Source of the DNA: Cumulibacter sp047975195
GTDB lineage: Bacteria; Actinomycetota; Actinomycetes; Mycobacteriales; Antricoccaceae
DNA length: 64,000 bases
Assembly: GCA_047975195.1 (NCBI GenBank)
Contig: JBKEDB010000001.1
Coordinates: 62,001-126,000 of the forward strand
Direction: 5' to 3'
Each line of letters opens with the position of its first letter. Position 1 is the stretch's first letter. Positions 33,005 through 42,017 of the stretch are shown piece after piece. The translations under genes were made by a program, and so were the position numbers. Under the pieces are notes generated by a model. The model was not told the DNA's origin and did no database searches. It saw only the letters and a program-made list of their open reading frames with translations.

Positions 33005-34333
33005 TCATCCCATCAATGTCGGTAGCCAGGTAGCCAACTCGGGGAAGATGACCAGCAAGGCCGTCAGCACGATCGCCGCGATCACAGCGAATCCGAGCGA
33101 GTACTTGAAAATACGGTCGGACGATATTCCGGTGGCGCCGGATACCGCGTACACACTCAACCCGACCGGCGGCGTGATCGTGCCGATCATGCCGATGACC
33201 GAAACGAACACACCGAACCAGATGAGATCGATACCCATCGACTGCATCACCGGAAGCATGACCGGCACGGTCATCAGCACGACCGCGGCGCCCTCGATGA
33301 ACATGAACAGCACGAAGAAGATCAGCGCGAAGATGATCAGCACGAGCGCTTTCTGATCCATCAGCGGCTCCATTCCACTGACCAACTTGCGCGGGATCAG
33401 CGACAGCGAAACGAACTTGCCGAAGATCTGCGCGCCGATGAGGATCAGCATCACCATGGCAGTGACCTTGATCGTCTCCAGGAAGCTTCGTTTCAGATAC
33501 GCAAGGTTGACCTTGCCGAGCACGAATGCGGCGATCAGCGCCACCAGCGAGCCCACTGCGCCGGCCTCGGTCGGGGTGACAGTCCCGGAGTAGATTCCAC
33601 CGAAGACGACCGCGATGATCAGCACACTGACGGCGATCGCTACGGTGACGCGACGTGCGCCGATAGCTTCCGGCAGTTCCGACTTCGCGATTTCCTCGCC
33701 GCCTGCTGCCCTCGCGTCTTCTCGTTTAGCGCGACGCAGGTAGAACATCATCGCGAGGATGAACACCACAGTGCACAGGATGCCGGGGATGATCGCCGCG
33801 ATGAACAATTCGCCGATGGGCGTCTCGGTGGCTACGCCGTACCGGATCAGCCCGATGGCCGGCGGAATGATACCCGACATCGCACCGGCCGCAGCAGCAA
33901 GCGCACCGGCGAACGCCGGCTTGAAGCCGCTTCGTTCCAACTCGGGTACGGCGACCTGACCGAGCGAAGCCGCCGAAGCCGTACCCGAACCGGACACCGC
34001 ACCGAGCCCGGCACCCGCGACCAGCGTGAGCGAGCCGAGGACGCTCTTGCGATTACGAGAGACCTTGTTGACGACGTAGAAGAGGTCCTTGACGACGTCC
34101 GCCTGAAGTACGAACTGCGCCATCAAGACGAATAGCGGGATGGTCGTCAAGGTATACGCGGCGGTGCGACCGAACGGTCCTGGACCGACGAGACCGACCC
34201 AGATCTCCGCGCCGTCCAACAGCACCAATCCGAGGACGCGGGCAAACGCCAGTACAGAGTGGATGTAGTAACCCGATGCCAACAGAAACAGGAATCCCAC
34301 TACGACGATGGTGATGACCACGCCCTCAGCCAT
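33005..34333 (-). CDS. dctM: TRAP transporter large permease DctM
   Basis: A 442-aa membrane subunit of a tripartite ATP-independent periplasmic transporter, which imports organic acids with a sodium gradient. About 12 helices are visible, with DctM hallmarks GAGLGAVSGSGTASAASLGQ, MSGIIPPAIGLIRYGVATET, PTEAGAVGSLVAL and GTITPPVGLSVYAVSG. It lies between dctP (44 bp upstream) and the broken dctQ (4 bp downstream), so the operon order is P-M-Q rather than the usual P-Q-M. The protein itself looks intact. If dctQ is dead it would need a partner from elsewhere or be non-functional. Confidence 0.93.
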   Translation of the reverse strand: MAEGVVITIVVVGFLFLLASGYYIHSVLAFARVLGLVLLDGAEIWVGLVGPGPFGRTAAYTLTTIPLFVLMAQFVLQADVVKDLFYVVNKVSRNRKSVLGSLTLVAGAGLGAVSGSGTASAASLGQVAVPELERSGFKPAFAGALAAAAGAMSGIIPPAIGLIRYGVATETPIGELFIAAIIPGILCTVVFILAMMFYLRRAKREDARAAGGEEIAKSELPEAIGARRVTVAIAVSVLIIAVVFGGIYSGTVTPTEAGAVGSLVALIAAFVLGKVNLAYLKRSFLETIKVTAMVMLILIGAQIFGKFVSLSLIPRKLVSGMEPLMDQKALVLIIFALIFFVLFMFIEGAAVVLMTVPVMLPVMQSMGIDLIWFGVFVSVIGMIGTITPPVGLSVYAVSGATGISSDRIFKYSLGFAVIAAIVLTALLVIFPELATWLPTLMG

Positions 34334-34377
34334 GGGTCACCTCCGAACGCTTTCCATTACGTGTTCGCGAATGTCGG

Positions 34378-35487
34378 TTACTGAAGGACATCGATACCCT
34401 CCGGAACCTCGCCACCGGCCTCGACGATGAGTTCGGACCACAACTTCGCGAGCGATTCACCTGGCTGGTCTTGGTCTTCCAGAGTCGTCACGTAGTCGGT
34501 CCACGTCTGGTTGATTCCGCCCAGCATCTTGTCTTGGACCTCCGCCGGGAGGTCATGGAAGGACGTGAATGTGCCACCGTTGGCTTCGGAGTACTCGATC
34601 ATCTCTGCCTGCCGGTCAACCCACAGCTGGGCGCCATCAAAGATCACCTCTTGCAACGCCTGTTCCATCGCGTCCTGTACGTCGGCAGGTAGCTCGTTCC
34701 AGGTTTCCTCTGACATGCCGATCAGCCCGTTGAAGTGGCCGAAGTTGATATCGGTGACGGTGTAGGTAAAGAGGTCCTGGAATCCGTAGCCGGACCAATC
34801 GGCGATGCTGTAGAACGCGCCATCGAAGGCGCCCTTGCTCAGCGCATCGAACATCTCGACCGCAGGCATGGTGACCGAGGAGAAGTTGGTGTTGGCGGCG
34901 TACATCTCCTGAATCCGGGACGGCGTGCGTAGCGCAAGGCTCTCCACGTCATCGACAGATTCCAGCGTCTTGCCGGTGGTCGAAATGGCATACGCGCCAC
35001 CCTCGCCCACTGGCCACACCTTCATACCTTTCTCGCCGAACATCGACTCGTAGAAGGTCTTGCCGTTGTCCAGTTCCACGTCGCTCTGCAGCAGGGCTTG
35101 CCATGCTTTCGTCATGATCATCGGATCGGAGTACTGCAGCGGCAGCATCGTCACTTCGCTGAGCGGGAACTGATCCGGGGAGTAGATCGGCATCATCAAC
35201 GCGACGTCCGCCGCGCCATTCATGATCGCTTCGCTCTCTTCGGGCGTCTCGATCAGCTCACCGCCAGTGAAGGTCTCAAACTCCACCTTGCCGTCGGTCA
35301 GCTCTACAACCCGATCCATCCACGGCTCGACGGTACCGACGTACCAGCCGTGTTGGCTGCTCAACCCGGACACCAGCCGCAGCGTGATGGTCCCGTCCTC
35401 ATTCACTACCGAACTGCTGCAGGCGCTGGTCATGCCCAATGTCATGACCAGGGCGGCCAGCATCGCAGCCCACCTTCTTCGTCTCAC
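34378..35487 (-). CDS. dctP: TRAP transporter solute-binding lipoprotein DctP
   Basis: A 369-aa extracytoplasmic binding protein of the DctP family. The signal peptide VRRRRWAAMLAALVMTLGM ends in lipobox TSAC. The mature part has the DctP elements FETFTGGELIETPEESEAIM, YAISTTGKTLESVDDVESLA and LRTPSRIQEMY, where the Arg that binds the solute carboxylate is expected. GTG 35487 is chosen because AAGGCAGGA lies 4 bp upstream and a signal peptide follows at once; the longer frame from ATG 35586 would bury it. The first gene of the TRAP operon. The substrate is probably a carboxylate, exact identity unknown. Confidence 0.9.
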   Translation of the reverse strand: MRRRRWAAMLAALVMTLGMTSACSSSVVNEDGTITLRLVSGLSSQHGWYVGTVEPWMDRVVELTDGKVEFETFTGGELIETPEESEAIMNGAADVALMMPIYSPDQFPLSEVTMLPLQYSDPMIMTKAWQALLQSDVELDNGKTFYESMFGEKGMKVWPVGEGGAYAISTTGKTLESVDDVESLALRTPSRIQEMYAANTNFSSVTMPAVEMFDALSKGAFDGAFYSIADWSGYGFQDLFTYTVTDINFGHFNGLIGMSEETWNELPADVQDAMEQALQEVIFDGAQLWVDRQAEMIEYSEANGGTFTSFHDLPAEVQDKMLGGINQTWTDYVTTLEDQDQPGESLAKLWSELIVEAGGEVPEGIDVLQ

Positions 35488-35687
35488 AATTCCTGCCTTG
35501 ACGTCGGCAGGCGTAGTGACGGACGACCGTGGCGCCGCGCGGGTGATGTTGCGCCCGGCATCCCAAGTCAACCGCTGACTCCGCATTTGCGTTCTCGGTT
35601 TGTCGGGTCGCCGGGCCCGTTCGCATCGACCAACTCGCCGCACCAACTAGACACCGGTGACAACCCGTGAGCAGGAACGTTATCACC

Positions 35688-35705
35688 ACTGAACGATCGT
35701 CCAGT
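35688..35705. promoter_or_regulatory. Operator-like palindrome ACTGAACGATCGTCCAGT
   Basis: An 18-bp near-perfect palindrome (one mismatched pair) lies between the divergent dctP and lipoprotein genes, about 63 bp before the lipoprotein start. The central ACGATCGT resembles many TetR-family operators. No regulator is adjacent. Confidence 0.5.
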
Positions 35706-35767
35706 CGGCACCTCCACCGGTCGATGACGAATCGCTTTGTGCTGGTCCGGGTAGGTAATATCGGTCC

Positions 35768-36958
35768 ATGCGAGCATCGATTCGATCCCAGACGCGTAGT
35801 CGTGCCGCATTCGGCGGGTACGCAATGGCACTTCTGCTTGGATTCACCGGCTGCAGCAGCACGCCGGACGGCGCCGGCTCGACCGGATCGAGCGACTCGT
35901 CAGCAGCGCCGCCAACTACCAGTGGCTACTCCGTACAGAACGCGCTCAGCACGTTGCCCGCCCTCGAATCTGACGAAATGATCACCGTCGTCACCGCCGA
36001 CCTGGACGCGGCGACCGAGCAAGCTGGCCTGGAGCGTCCGACTAGTTTTGATGACACCGATGGCCACATCGCGTGGCTGTATCCGCTGACCGGTGTCACC
36101 CACGAGAACATCGAACCCGCCCCCGTGTTCGTGCCGCTGGCTCAGGGCTTCCAGGTGGATTACCTGATGGCTCCCATGGAGCCGACTTTTCCCGAAGAAG
36201 TCGGATGGAGCGTCCTTGACGCGGCTACGTTCGCCGAACGTCAGACGCTGCCCCAGTTGTTGACCGTTGTCACCGGAGACTTCGATTCCACGACCTTCCC
36301 GCAGAGTCTGCCCGAGGTCGCCGACGGGGTCGTCACCGCCGGTGAAGGCAACGATCACGCCCAGGACATTGCACACCCGACGATGGCACGACCGCTCGGC
36401 ATCCCACTGCGGATGTCTATCAAGGACTCGACCATAGCGGCCGGTCGATCCACCGACGAGCTGACGCAATGGCTCAACGGACCCGACGAATCCCTCGCCG
36501 ACGACCCCGAACTCGCGGCGGTCGCCGCGGCGTTGGACGACGCCGACGCGGTGTCGGCGGTCGTGAGTTCCGGAGCGATCCATTCGATTGAGGATCTCGC
36601 CGCGGTGCCGGGCGGGACGTCGCAGATGAAGGACGAACTCGCGGGGATGATACCGGCGGGCTCATTCGACACGGTCGGGATCGGCTGGGCGGCAGCTAAT
36701 GGCGATCCCGTCATTACCGTCGCGTACGCCTTCGCGAGCGATGGGGACGCGAGCGACGCCGTGCCGGTCTTTGAGGAGATGTTCGCTAACGCGCCGAGCA
36801 TCACCTCCGGCACCCCGCTGTCGGACTTTTACTCCCTGCAGGACGCGCAGGCCGACGGCTCGGTCGTCGTGCTGACCCTGGGCCCCGGCGATGCGGGTGC
36901 ACCCATCACCGCATACCACGCGCTGATGGAGAACGACTTACCGTTCGTCAATCAGTAA
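35768..36958 (+). CDS. Hypothetical lipoprotein, 396 aa
   Basis: A secreted lipoprotein: twin basic N-terminus RASIRSQTRSRAAFGG, hydrophobic stretch and lipobox GFTGC near residue 28-32, then a Ser/Gly/Pro-rich linker. The mature domain of about 340 residues is acidic and Ala-rich (EVADGVVTAGEGNDHAQD, DELTQWLNGPDESLADDP). I do not recognise the fold. It is divergent from dctP and ends before a convergent hairpin terminator, so it stands alone. The expected location is the outer face of the membrane. Confidence 0.8.
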   Translation: MRASIRSQTRSRAAFGGYAMALLLGFTGCSSTPDGAGSTGSSDSSAAPPTTSGYSVQNALSTLPALESDEMITVVTADLDAATEQAGLERPTSFDDTDGHIAWLYPLTGVTHENIEPAPVFVPLAQGFQVDYLMAPMEPTFPEEVGWSVLDAATFAERQTLPQLLTVVTGDFDSTTFPQSLPEVADGVVTAGEGNDHAQDIAHPTMARPLGIPLRMSIKDSTIAAGRSTDELTQWLNGPDESLADDPELAAVAAALDDADAVSAVVSSGAIHSIEDLAAVPGGTSQMKDELAGMIPAGSFDTVGIGWAAANGDPVITVAYAFASDGDASDAVPVFEEMFANAPSITSGTPLSDFYSLQDAQADGSVVVLTLGPGDAGAPITAYHALMENDLPFVNQ

Positions 36959-36974
36959 TCGGTCTGCAGTCCTC

Positions 36975-37006
36975 GCCGCGCGTCGCACACCACTTCGACG
37001 CGCGGC
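36975..37006. terminator. Bidirectional hairpin terminator
   Basis: The perfect 11-bp arms GCCGCGCGTCG and CGACGCGCGGC surround a 10-nt loop, between the convergent lipoprotein and serine hydrolase genes. Confidence 0.8.
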
Positions 37007-37017
37007 AGTACCAGGGA

Positions 37018-38154
37018 CTACTGCTGACTGCTGCGGACTGCGGCGAACAGCGATTGAGTCCGCGGATCACCGATCAGGCTGGACGTCATACGGTTCGGAA
37101 CGTACCCGAACGCCAGCCCGGCTTCCGGCGACGCCAGCCCCACGGAGCCGCCGGCACCGTAGTGCCCATACGAATGCTCGTCGTACAGGATGAACGACCC
37201 GCCCGGAACCATGAACCCGGTGCCGAAGTTCGTCGGCATCGCCAACACTTGGTCCGCCCCCGCCGAGACCTCCGTGCGCGCGACATCAACGCTCGCGCGT
37301 TCCAACAGCCGTACGCCGTCCACCTCGCCGATGGTCGCGGCGTACATTCGCGCGAGCGACCGGGCGGTGCCCACTCCCCCGGCTCCGGGTACCTGCGCGG
37401 CCCTCAGCTCTCTAGTGTTGTACGACGGCTGACCGAGCAACCCGCGGCCGCTTGCCAACCAGAACGGCGATCCCGGGCCAAGCACCTTGGCCAACGCTTC
37501 GGCCTGCTCCGGCGGCGGGGCGAAGTCGAGCACCGCAACGCGCGGTTCTTCGGCCGCCGGCAGTCCGATCCAAAAATCCAGACTGAGCGGAGCGGCCACC
37601 TCGGCGGCGAAGAACTCGCCGATGCTGCGACCGCTGACCCGTCGTACGACCTCGCCGACCAGCCAGCCGTAGGTCAGTGCGTGATAACCGTGGGCCGTGC
37701 CCGGTTCCCATGCCGGGGTCGCATCGCCGAGCGCGGAGACGATCGGATCCCAGCTGTACAGGTCTTCCAGCGTCAGCCCTTCCGGTATCGCGAACAGTCC
37801 GGTCTGGTGCGATGCCAACTGCCGCACCGTCACCGCCGCCTTACCGTTAGCCGCGAATTCCGGCCAGTACGTCGCCACCGGCTCGTCCAAGGAAATCTGT
37901 CCGCGCTGCACGAGCAGGTGTAAACAGATGGCGACCGCACCTTTCGTGGTCGAGAAGACGACCGCTGCGGCGTCCTCACCCCACTCGCGTCCGGTCTCCT
38001 TATCGGCTACGCCGCCCCAGATATCGACGACCGGTGCGCCGTCCTTGTACAGGCAGAACGAGGCGCCAACTTCCTCATATAGCTCGAAGTTCTTGGCGAA
38101 TGCGTCGCGAACTGCTTCGAACCCAGGTTCGACTCGACCGTGGATCTCAGGCAC
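37018..38154 (-). CDS. Serine hydrolase, beta-lactamase/EstB family
   Basis: A 378-aa class C beta-lactamase-fold hydrolase without a signal peptide, so probably a cytoplasmic esterase (EstB-like) rather than an antibiotic-resistance enzyme. The catalytic SxxK is FSTTKG near residue 69, and the Tyr motif is HGYHALTYGWLVG. The C-terminal GHYGAGGSVGLASPEAGLAF contains the HxG-type motif. The GTG start overlaps the stop of the upstream Baeyer-Villiger monooxygenase by 1 bp (TAGTG), so the two are coupled. That pairing suggests the monooxygenase makes an ester or lactone that this enzyme hydrolyses. Confidence 0.9.
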   Translation of the reverse strand: MPEIHGRVEPGFEAVRDAFAKNFELYEEVGASFCLYKDGAPVVDIWGGVADKETGREWGEDAAAVVFSTTKGAVAICLHLLVQRGQISLDEPVATYWPEFAANGKAAVTVRQLASHQTGLFAIPEGLTLEDLYSWDPIVSALGDATPAWEPGTAHGYHALTYGWLVGEVVRRVSGRSIGEFFAAEVAAPLSLDFWIGLPAAEEPRVAVLDFAPPPEQAEALAKVLGPGSPFWLASGRGLLGQPSYNTRELRAAQVPGAGGVGTARSLARMYAATIGEVDGVRLLERASVDVARTEVSAGADQVLAMPTNFGTGFMVPGGSFILYDEHSYGHYGAGGSVGLASPEAGLAFGYVPNRMTSSLIGDPRTQSLFAAVRSSQQ

Positions 38155-39953
38155 TAGGACTCCTTGCGAATTTCCATACCGGCCATCGATCCCTCGTTGC
38201 GCCAGTCTTCAATGGTTTGGTTGAACGTGTCGAATCCGGCTCCATATCGGCCGGTTCCACGCGAGGCCTTGCTGCGACCTTCGTCGTTGAAGTAGCCGGG
38301 GGTGCAGTCGTCGTAGTAGGTGTCGATGAACTGCGACTGCTGCACCTCCTCGAACCAGGCCTCTTGCGCCTGCTCGGTCGGTTCGATGGTGACACCGCCA
38401 CGACGCTTGGTCTCGGCGATGATGTACGCGATGTGCTGAGCCTGCTCGTCGAACATCGCCGTCATGTTGACGCTGAACGCGTTCTGAGTCAGGCCGATGT
38501 AGAACCAGTTCGGGTAACCGCGCGACATGAACCCGTGCAAGGTCCGCATCTTCGTGGACCACTCCTGCACCAGCGACTGACCGTCGCGTCCGAGTACGTC
38601 GAAACTGATCCGGCGGCTGAACTTCGAGGTGAGTTCGAATCCCGATGCGTAGACGATGCAATCGACCTCATATTCCTTACCGTTCGCGACCACGCCTTTG
38701 CGGGTAATCCGATCGATGCCCTTGGCATCGGACACGTCGATCAACTCGACGTTGTCACGGTTGAACGCCGGCAGAAATTCGTCGTTGAACGTTGGGCGTT
38801 TGCAGAAGAACTTGTAGTACGGCTTCAGCGCCTCGGCCGCTTGCGGGTTCGTGACGACCTCGGCGACACGATTGCGGATCTCCTCCATCCGCCAGAAGTC
38901 CGCGAGTTCGAACATTTCGCGGGCCTGCTCGGGGTCAGTCGCGTCCCCCATCGAACGGAGCTTGGCGGCGAGCCTGGTCCAGCCGTCCTGAATCAGGTCC
39001 TCCTCGACGGGTTTGAAGGATCGGATGGCTTCAAAGTTCGCGCGGCGTTTACGTTGCCATCCGGGCTCGAGGCTGGCGAACCAGTCTGGGTCGGTGGCCT
39101 TGTTCATCCGTTCAGCGACCGCGGACGGCGTCCGCTGGAAGACGTAGAGGTGCTCGGCATCCTGGGCGACACGTGGGATGACCTGTACCGCAGTGGCACC
39201 GGTGCCGATGATGGCGACCTTCTTGTCGTTCAGCTTGCTCATTCCGCCGGTGGTATCACCGCCGGTGTAGTTGTAGTCCCATCGGCTGGTGTGGAAGGAA
39301 TGTCCCTCGAAGTCGTCGATTCCGTCGATGCCGGGAAGTCGAGCACGGCTGGCCGGGCCGATCGCGGTGATCACGAACTGGGCACGTAGTTCGTCGCCAC
39401 GATCGGTCTCGATGATCCAGCGTTTCGCCTCCTCGTCCCAATGCAGTCCGCGGACTCGGGTCTGGAAATGAGCGCGCTCGTACAGCCCGAAGTGCTCTCC
39501 GACGCGACTCGCGTGCTGGATGATCTCGGTGCCGTAGGCGTACTTCTCTTTCGGCATGTAACCGAGCTCTTCCAGCAGCGGCAGGTACATGTATGCCTCG
39601 GTATCGCACTGCGCGCCCGGGTAGCGATTCCAGTACCACGTGCCACCGAAGTCGGCGCCGGCCTCGACAATCTGGAAGTCCTCAATACCTTGTTGAATCA
39701 GGCGAGCGCTGGCCAGGAGCCCGCTGAAGCCGGCGCCGATAATCAGGACTTCGACGTCCGCGGTGACGGGATCACGGGTGAAGCTGGGGTCGGCGAACGG
39801 GTCGTGCTCGTGATACTTCAGGTGTGCCCCGACCATCTCGTGGAATTGGTCGGAGCCGTCCTCGCGCATGCGCCGGTCGCGTTCGTGCCGATACTTGGCG
39901 CGCAGTTCCTCGACGTCAAAGTCAAATTCGGTGTCTTGCTCCGTGGTGCTCAT
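38154..39953 (-). CDS. Baeyer-Villiger flavin monooxygenase, copy 1
   Basis: A 599-aa class B flavoprotein monooxygenase that inserts oxygen next to a ketone using NADPH and O2. The FAD Rossmann motif is IIGAGFSGLLASARL, the fingerprint FxGxxxHxxxW is FEGHSFHTSRWD, and the NADPH motif is VAIIGTGATAVQVIPR. The length and N-terminal extension (FDFDVEELRAKYRHERDRRM) resemble cyclopentadecanone/steroid-type enzymes. It is coupled to a serine hydrolase downstream and most positions match the second copy at 40083-41876. The substrate is probably a cyclic or long-chain ketone. A short palindrome-like element precedes it at 39999-40019. Confidence 0.93.
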   Translation of the reverse strand: MSTTEQDTEFDFDVEELRAKYRHERDRRMREDGSDQFHEMVGAHLKYHEHDPFADPSFTRDPVTADVEVLIIGAGFSGLLASARLIQQGIEDFQIVEAGADFGGTWYWNRYPGAQCDTEAYMYLPLLEELGYMPKEKYAYGTEIIQHASRVGEHFGLYERAHFQTRVRGLHWDEEAKRWIIETDRGDELRAQFVITAIGPASRARLPGIDGIDDFEGHSFHTSRWDYNYTGGDTTGGMSKLNDKKVAIIGTGATAVQVIPRVAQDAEHLYVFQRTPSAVAERMNKATDPDWFASLEPGWQRKRRANFEAIRSFKPVEEDLIQDGWTRLAAKLRSMGDATDPEQAREMFELADFWRMEEIRNRVAEVVTNPQAAEALKPYYKFFCKRPTFNDEFLPAFNRDNVELIDVSDAKGIDRITRKGVVANGKEYEVDCIVYASGFELTSKFSRRISFDVLGRDGQSLVQEWSTKMRTLHGFMSRGYPNWFYIGLTQNAFSVNMTAMFDEQAQHIAYIIAETKRRGGVTIEPTEQAQEAWFEEVQQSQFIDTYYDDCTPGYFNDEGRSKASRGTGRYGAGFDTFNQTIEDWRNEGSMAGMEIRKES

Positions 39954-39998
39954 GGTCCGCCTCTAACAAGTTGGGCCTGCCAGACCCGATGTATTGAT

Positions 39999-40019
39999 CG
40001 TTAACCAAACAAACTAACG
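39999..40019 (-). promoter_or_regulatory. Possible operator upstream of monooxygenase 1
   Basis: CGTTA and TAACG arms flank an A/C-rich centre (CGTTAACCAAACAAACTAACG), about 46 bp upstream of the gene start. It is AT-rich in a GC-rich context. Evidence is symmetry and position only. Confidence 0.3.
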
Positions 40020-40023
40020 CAGA

Positions 40024-40064
40024 TTCGGGGGTTGGACCGAATCACCCGGTCCAACCCCCGAATT
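40024..40064 (-). terminator. Hairpin terminator after monooxygenase 2
   Basis: The perfect 17-bp arms ATTCGGGGGTTGGACCG and CGGTCCAACCCCCGAAT enclose a 7-nt loop, 18 bp after the stop of the upstream monooxygenase gene on the minus strand. Confidence 0.85.
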
Positions 40065-40082
40065 AGCTCAGGTTCGCCTGAG

Positions 40083-41876
40083 TCACTTATCGGCCTTGTG
40101 CAGCTCGACGCCCTTCATCGACCCCTCGTTACGCCACTCCTCGAGCAGCGCGTTGAACTTGACGATTCCAGGTCCGAAACGTCCGGTGCCGCGGCCCGGG
40201 CCCTTACCTTCATCGTTGTAGTAACCGGGGGTGCATGTATCGAAGTAGTTGTCGACCAGTTGAACGTCTTCGATGACTGACACCCAGTCGTCCTGGCCCT
40301 TCTCGGTCGGCTCGAGCGACGACGCCCCGCGCCGTTTCGCTTCGGCGATCATGTACGCGATGTGTCGGGCCTGCTCGTCGAACATGAAGGTCATATTCAC
40401 GCTGAACGCGTTTTGAGTCAGGCCGATATAGAACCAGTTCGGATAGCCGCGCGACATGAACCCGTGCAGCGTACGCATGTTCTCGGTCCACTCATCCAGC
40501 AGCGACTGCCCATCGCGGCCGATGACCTCATAGCCGATGCGACGCTTGAACTGCGTGGTGATCTCGAAGCCGGACGCGTAGATAATGCAGTCGACCTCGT
40601 ATTCCTTGCCGTTGGCGATGACGCCCTTCGGGGTAATCCGCTCGACGCCCTTGGACTCACTGACGTCCACCAGGGTGACGTTGTCGCGATTGAACGCCGG
40701 CAGGAACTCGTCGTTGAACGTCGGCCGCTTGCACAAGAACTTGTAGTACGGCTTGAGCTGTTCAGCGATCACCGGATCCGTGACGACCTCATCGACTCGG
40801 CCACGTACGTCATTCATCTTGCGGAAGTCCGCGACCTCCAACAGCAGCGCCAACTCTTCCTTGGACTCTGCCTTGGGCATTTGGCGCAGTTTGGCGGCCA
40901 TGTCGGTCCAGCCGTCCTGCACCAGGTCGACGTCGCGCTGCTCGCCCATCACAATGCCGCCGAAGTTGTCGCGGCGTTCGTGCTGCCAACCCGGCTTCAG
41001 GCTGGCCCACCACTGGGGATCGGTCGGTTTGTTTCCACGCGGGTTGACTGCGGACGGCGTCCGCTGGAAAACGTAGAGGTGCTCGGCGTCGTTTGCGGTC
41101 CGCGGAACGCATTGGATCGCGGTAGCCCCGGTGCCGATGATGGCGACCTTCTTGTCGTTCAGCTTCGTCATGCCGCCATTGGCGTCGCCGCCGGTGTAGT
41201 TGTAATCCCACCGGCTGGTGTGGAACGAATGTCCCTCGAAGTCGTCGATTCCCGGAATGCCGGGGAGTTTCGGGCGACTGGCAGGACCGACGGCGTTGAT
41301 AACGAACCTGGCGCGGATATCGTCGCCACGGTCGGTGGTGACCAGCCAGCGCTGCTGCTCATCATTCCAGGTCATATCGCGCACGCGCGTCTGGAAGTAC
41401 GTACGCTCGTACAACCCGTAGTGGTGGCCGACGCGCTGTGCGTGTTCGTAGATCTCGTCGCCGAAGGAGTACTTCTCCTTAGGCATGTAATTGAGCTCTT
41501 CCAGCAGCGGCAAGTAGCAGTACGACTCGATATCGCACTGCGCGCCCGGGTAGCGGTTCCAGTACCAGGTGCCGCCGAAGTCGGCAGCGGCCTCTATGAC
41601 GCGGAAGTCCCCAACGCCTGCTTCCATGAGGCGCGCGCTGGCGAGTAGGCCGCTGAAGCCACCGCCGATGATGATCGCCTCAACCTCTTCGTTGATCGGA
41701 TCGCGGCTGTACGAAGCGTCGGCGTACGGGTCCTCTTCGTCGTACTTCGCGTGCTGACCGCTGACCTCGAGGTATTGCGCCGAACCGTCCTCGCGGATGC
41801 GCCTGGCGCGCTCGACGGCGTACTTCTCACGGAGTTCGTCGATGTCGAACTCAAGTTCGTCTTTGATACTGGTCAT
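40083..41876 (-). CDS. Baeyer-Villiger flavin monooxygenase, copy 2
   Basis: A 597-aa paralogue of the gene downstream, with the same motifs: FAD site IIGGGFSGLLASARL, fingerprint FEGHSFHTSRWD, NADPH site VAIIGTGATAIQCVPR. Long stretches such as the one around GTWYWNRYPGAQCD are identical between the copies, while the C-termini and mid-section differ, so they probably arose by tandem duplication and diverged in substrate. It has its own terminator and probably its own promoter next to the TetR operator at 41922-41940. The substrate is a ketone of unknown identity. ATG 41876 is the start. Confidence 0.93.
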   Translation of the reverse strand: MTSIKDELEFDIDELREKYAVERARRIREDGSAQYLEVSGQHAKYDEEDPYADASYSRDPINEEVEAIIIGGGFSGLLASARLMEAGVGDFRVIEAAADFGGTWYWNRYPGAQCDIESYCYLPLLEELNYMPKEKYSFGDEIYEHAQRVGHHYGLYERTYFQTRVRDMTWNDEQQRWLVTTDRGDDIRARFVINAVGPASRPKLPGIPGIDDFEGHSFHTSRWDYNYTGGDANGGMTKLNDKKVAIIGTGATAIQCVPRTANDAEHLYVFQRTPSAVNPRGNKPTDPQWWASLKPGWQHERRDNFGGIVMGEQRDVDLVQDGWTDMAAKLRQMPKAESKEELALLLEVADFRKMNDVRGRVDEVVTDPVIAEQLKPYYKFLCKRPTFNDEFLPAFNRDNVTLVDVSESKGVERITPKGVIANGKEYEVDCIIYASGFEITTQFKRRIGYEVIGRDGQSLLDEWTENMRTLHGFMSRGYPNWFYIGLTQNAFSVNMTFMFDEQARHIAYMIAEAKRRGASSLEPTEKGQDDWVSVIEDVQLVDNYFDTCTPGYYNDEGKGPGRGTGRFGPGIVKFNALLEEWRNEGSMKGVELHKADK

Positions 41877-41921
41877 GGCTCACCGTTCATTCGAGGGTGC
41901 TCGGCCCGCGAGCGGAAGTTT

Positions 41922-41940
41922 TATGAGATTCTGTCTCATA
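41922..41940. promoter_or_regulatory. TetR-type operator between monooxygenase 2 and tetR
   Basis: The perfect 7-bp arms TATGAGA and TCTCATA flank TTCTG. It lies 45 bp upstream of the monooxygenase and 77 bp upstream of tetR, in the divergent promoter region, the normal place for a TetR operator. Confidence 0.75.
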
Positions 41941-42017
41941 TTTGGTGGATCGGTCAATACACTCGACGCATTTGATGGAGATGGTGAACGGATGGCTACC
42001 GAACTAGCGGGACGCCG

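Noticed and set aside
37018..38154. Beta-lactamase resistance gene
   Set aside because: The fold and SxxK are those of the family, but it has no signal peptide and is coupled to a monooxygenase, which fits an intracellular esterase better.
38034..41648. Two long plus-strand frames (38034-39389 and 40362-41648)
   Set aside because: Both run opposite the monooxygenase genes and resemble each other only because the genes below are paralogues.
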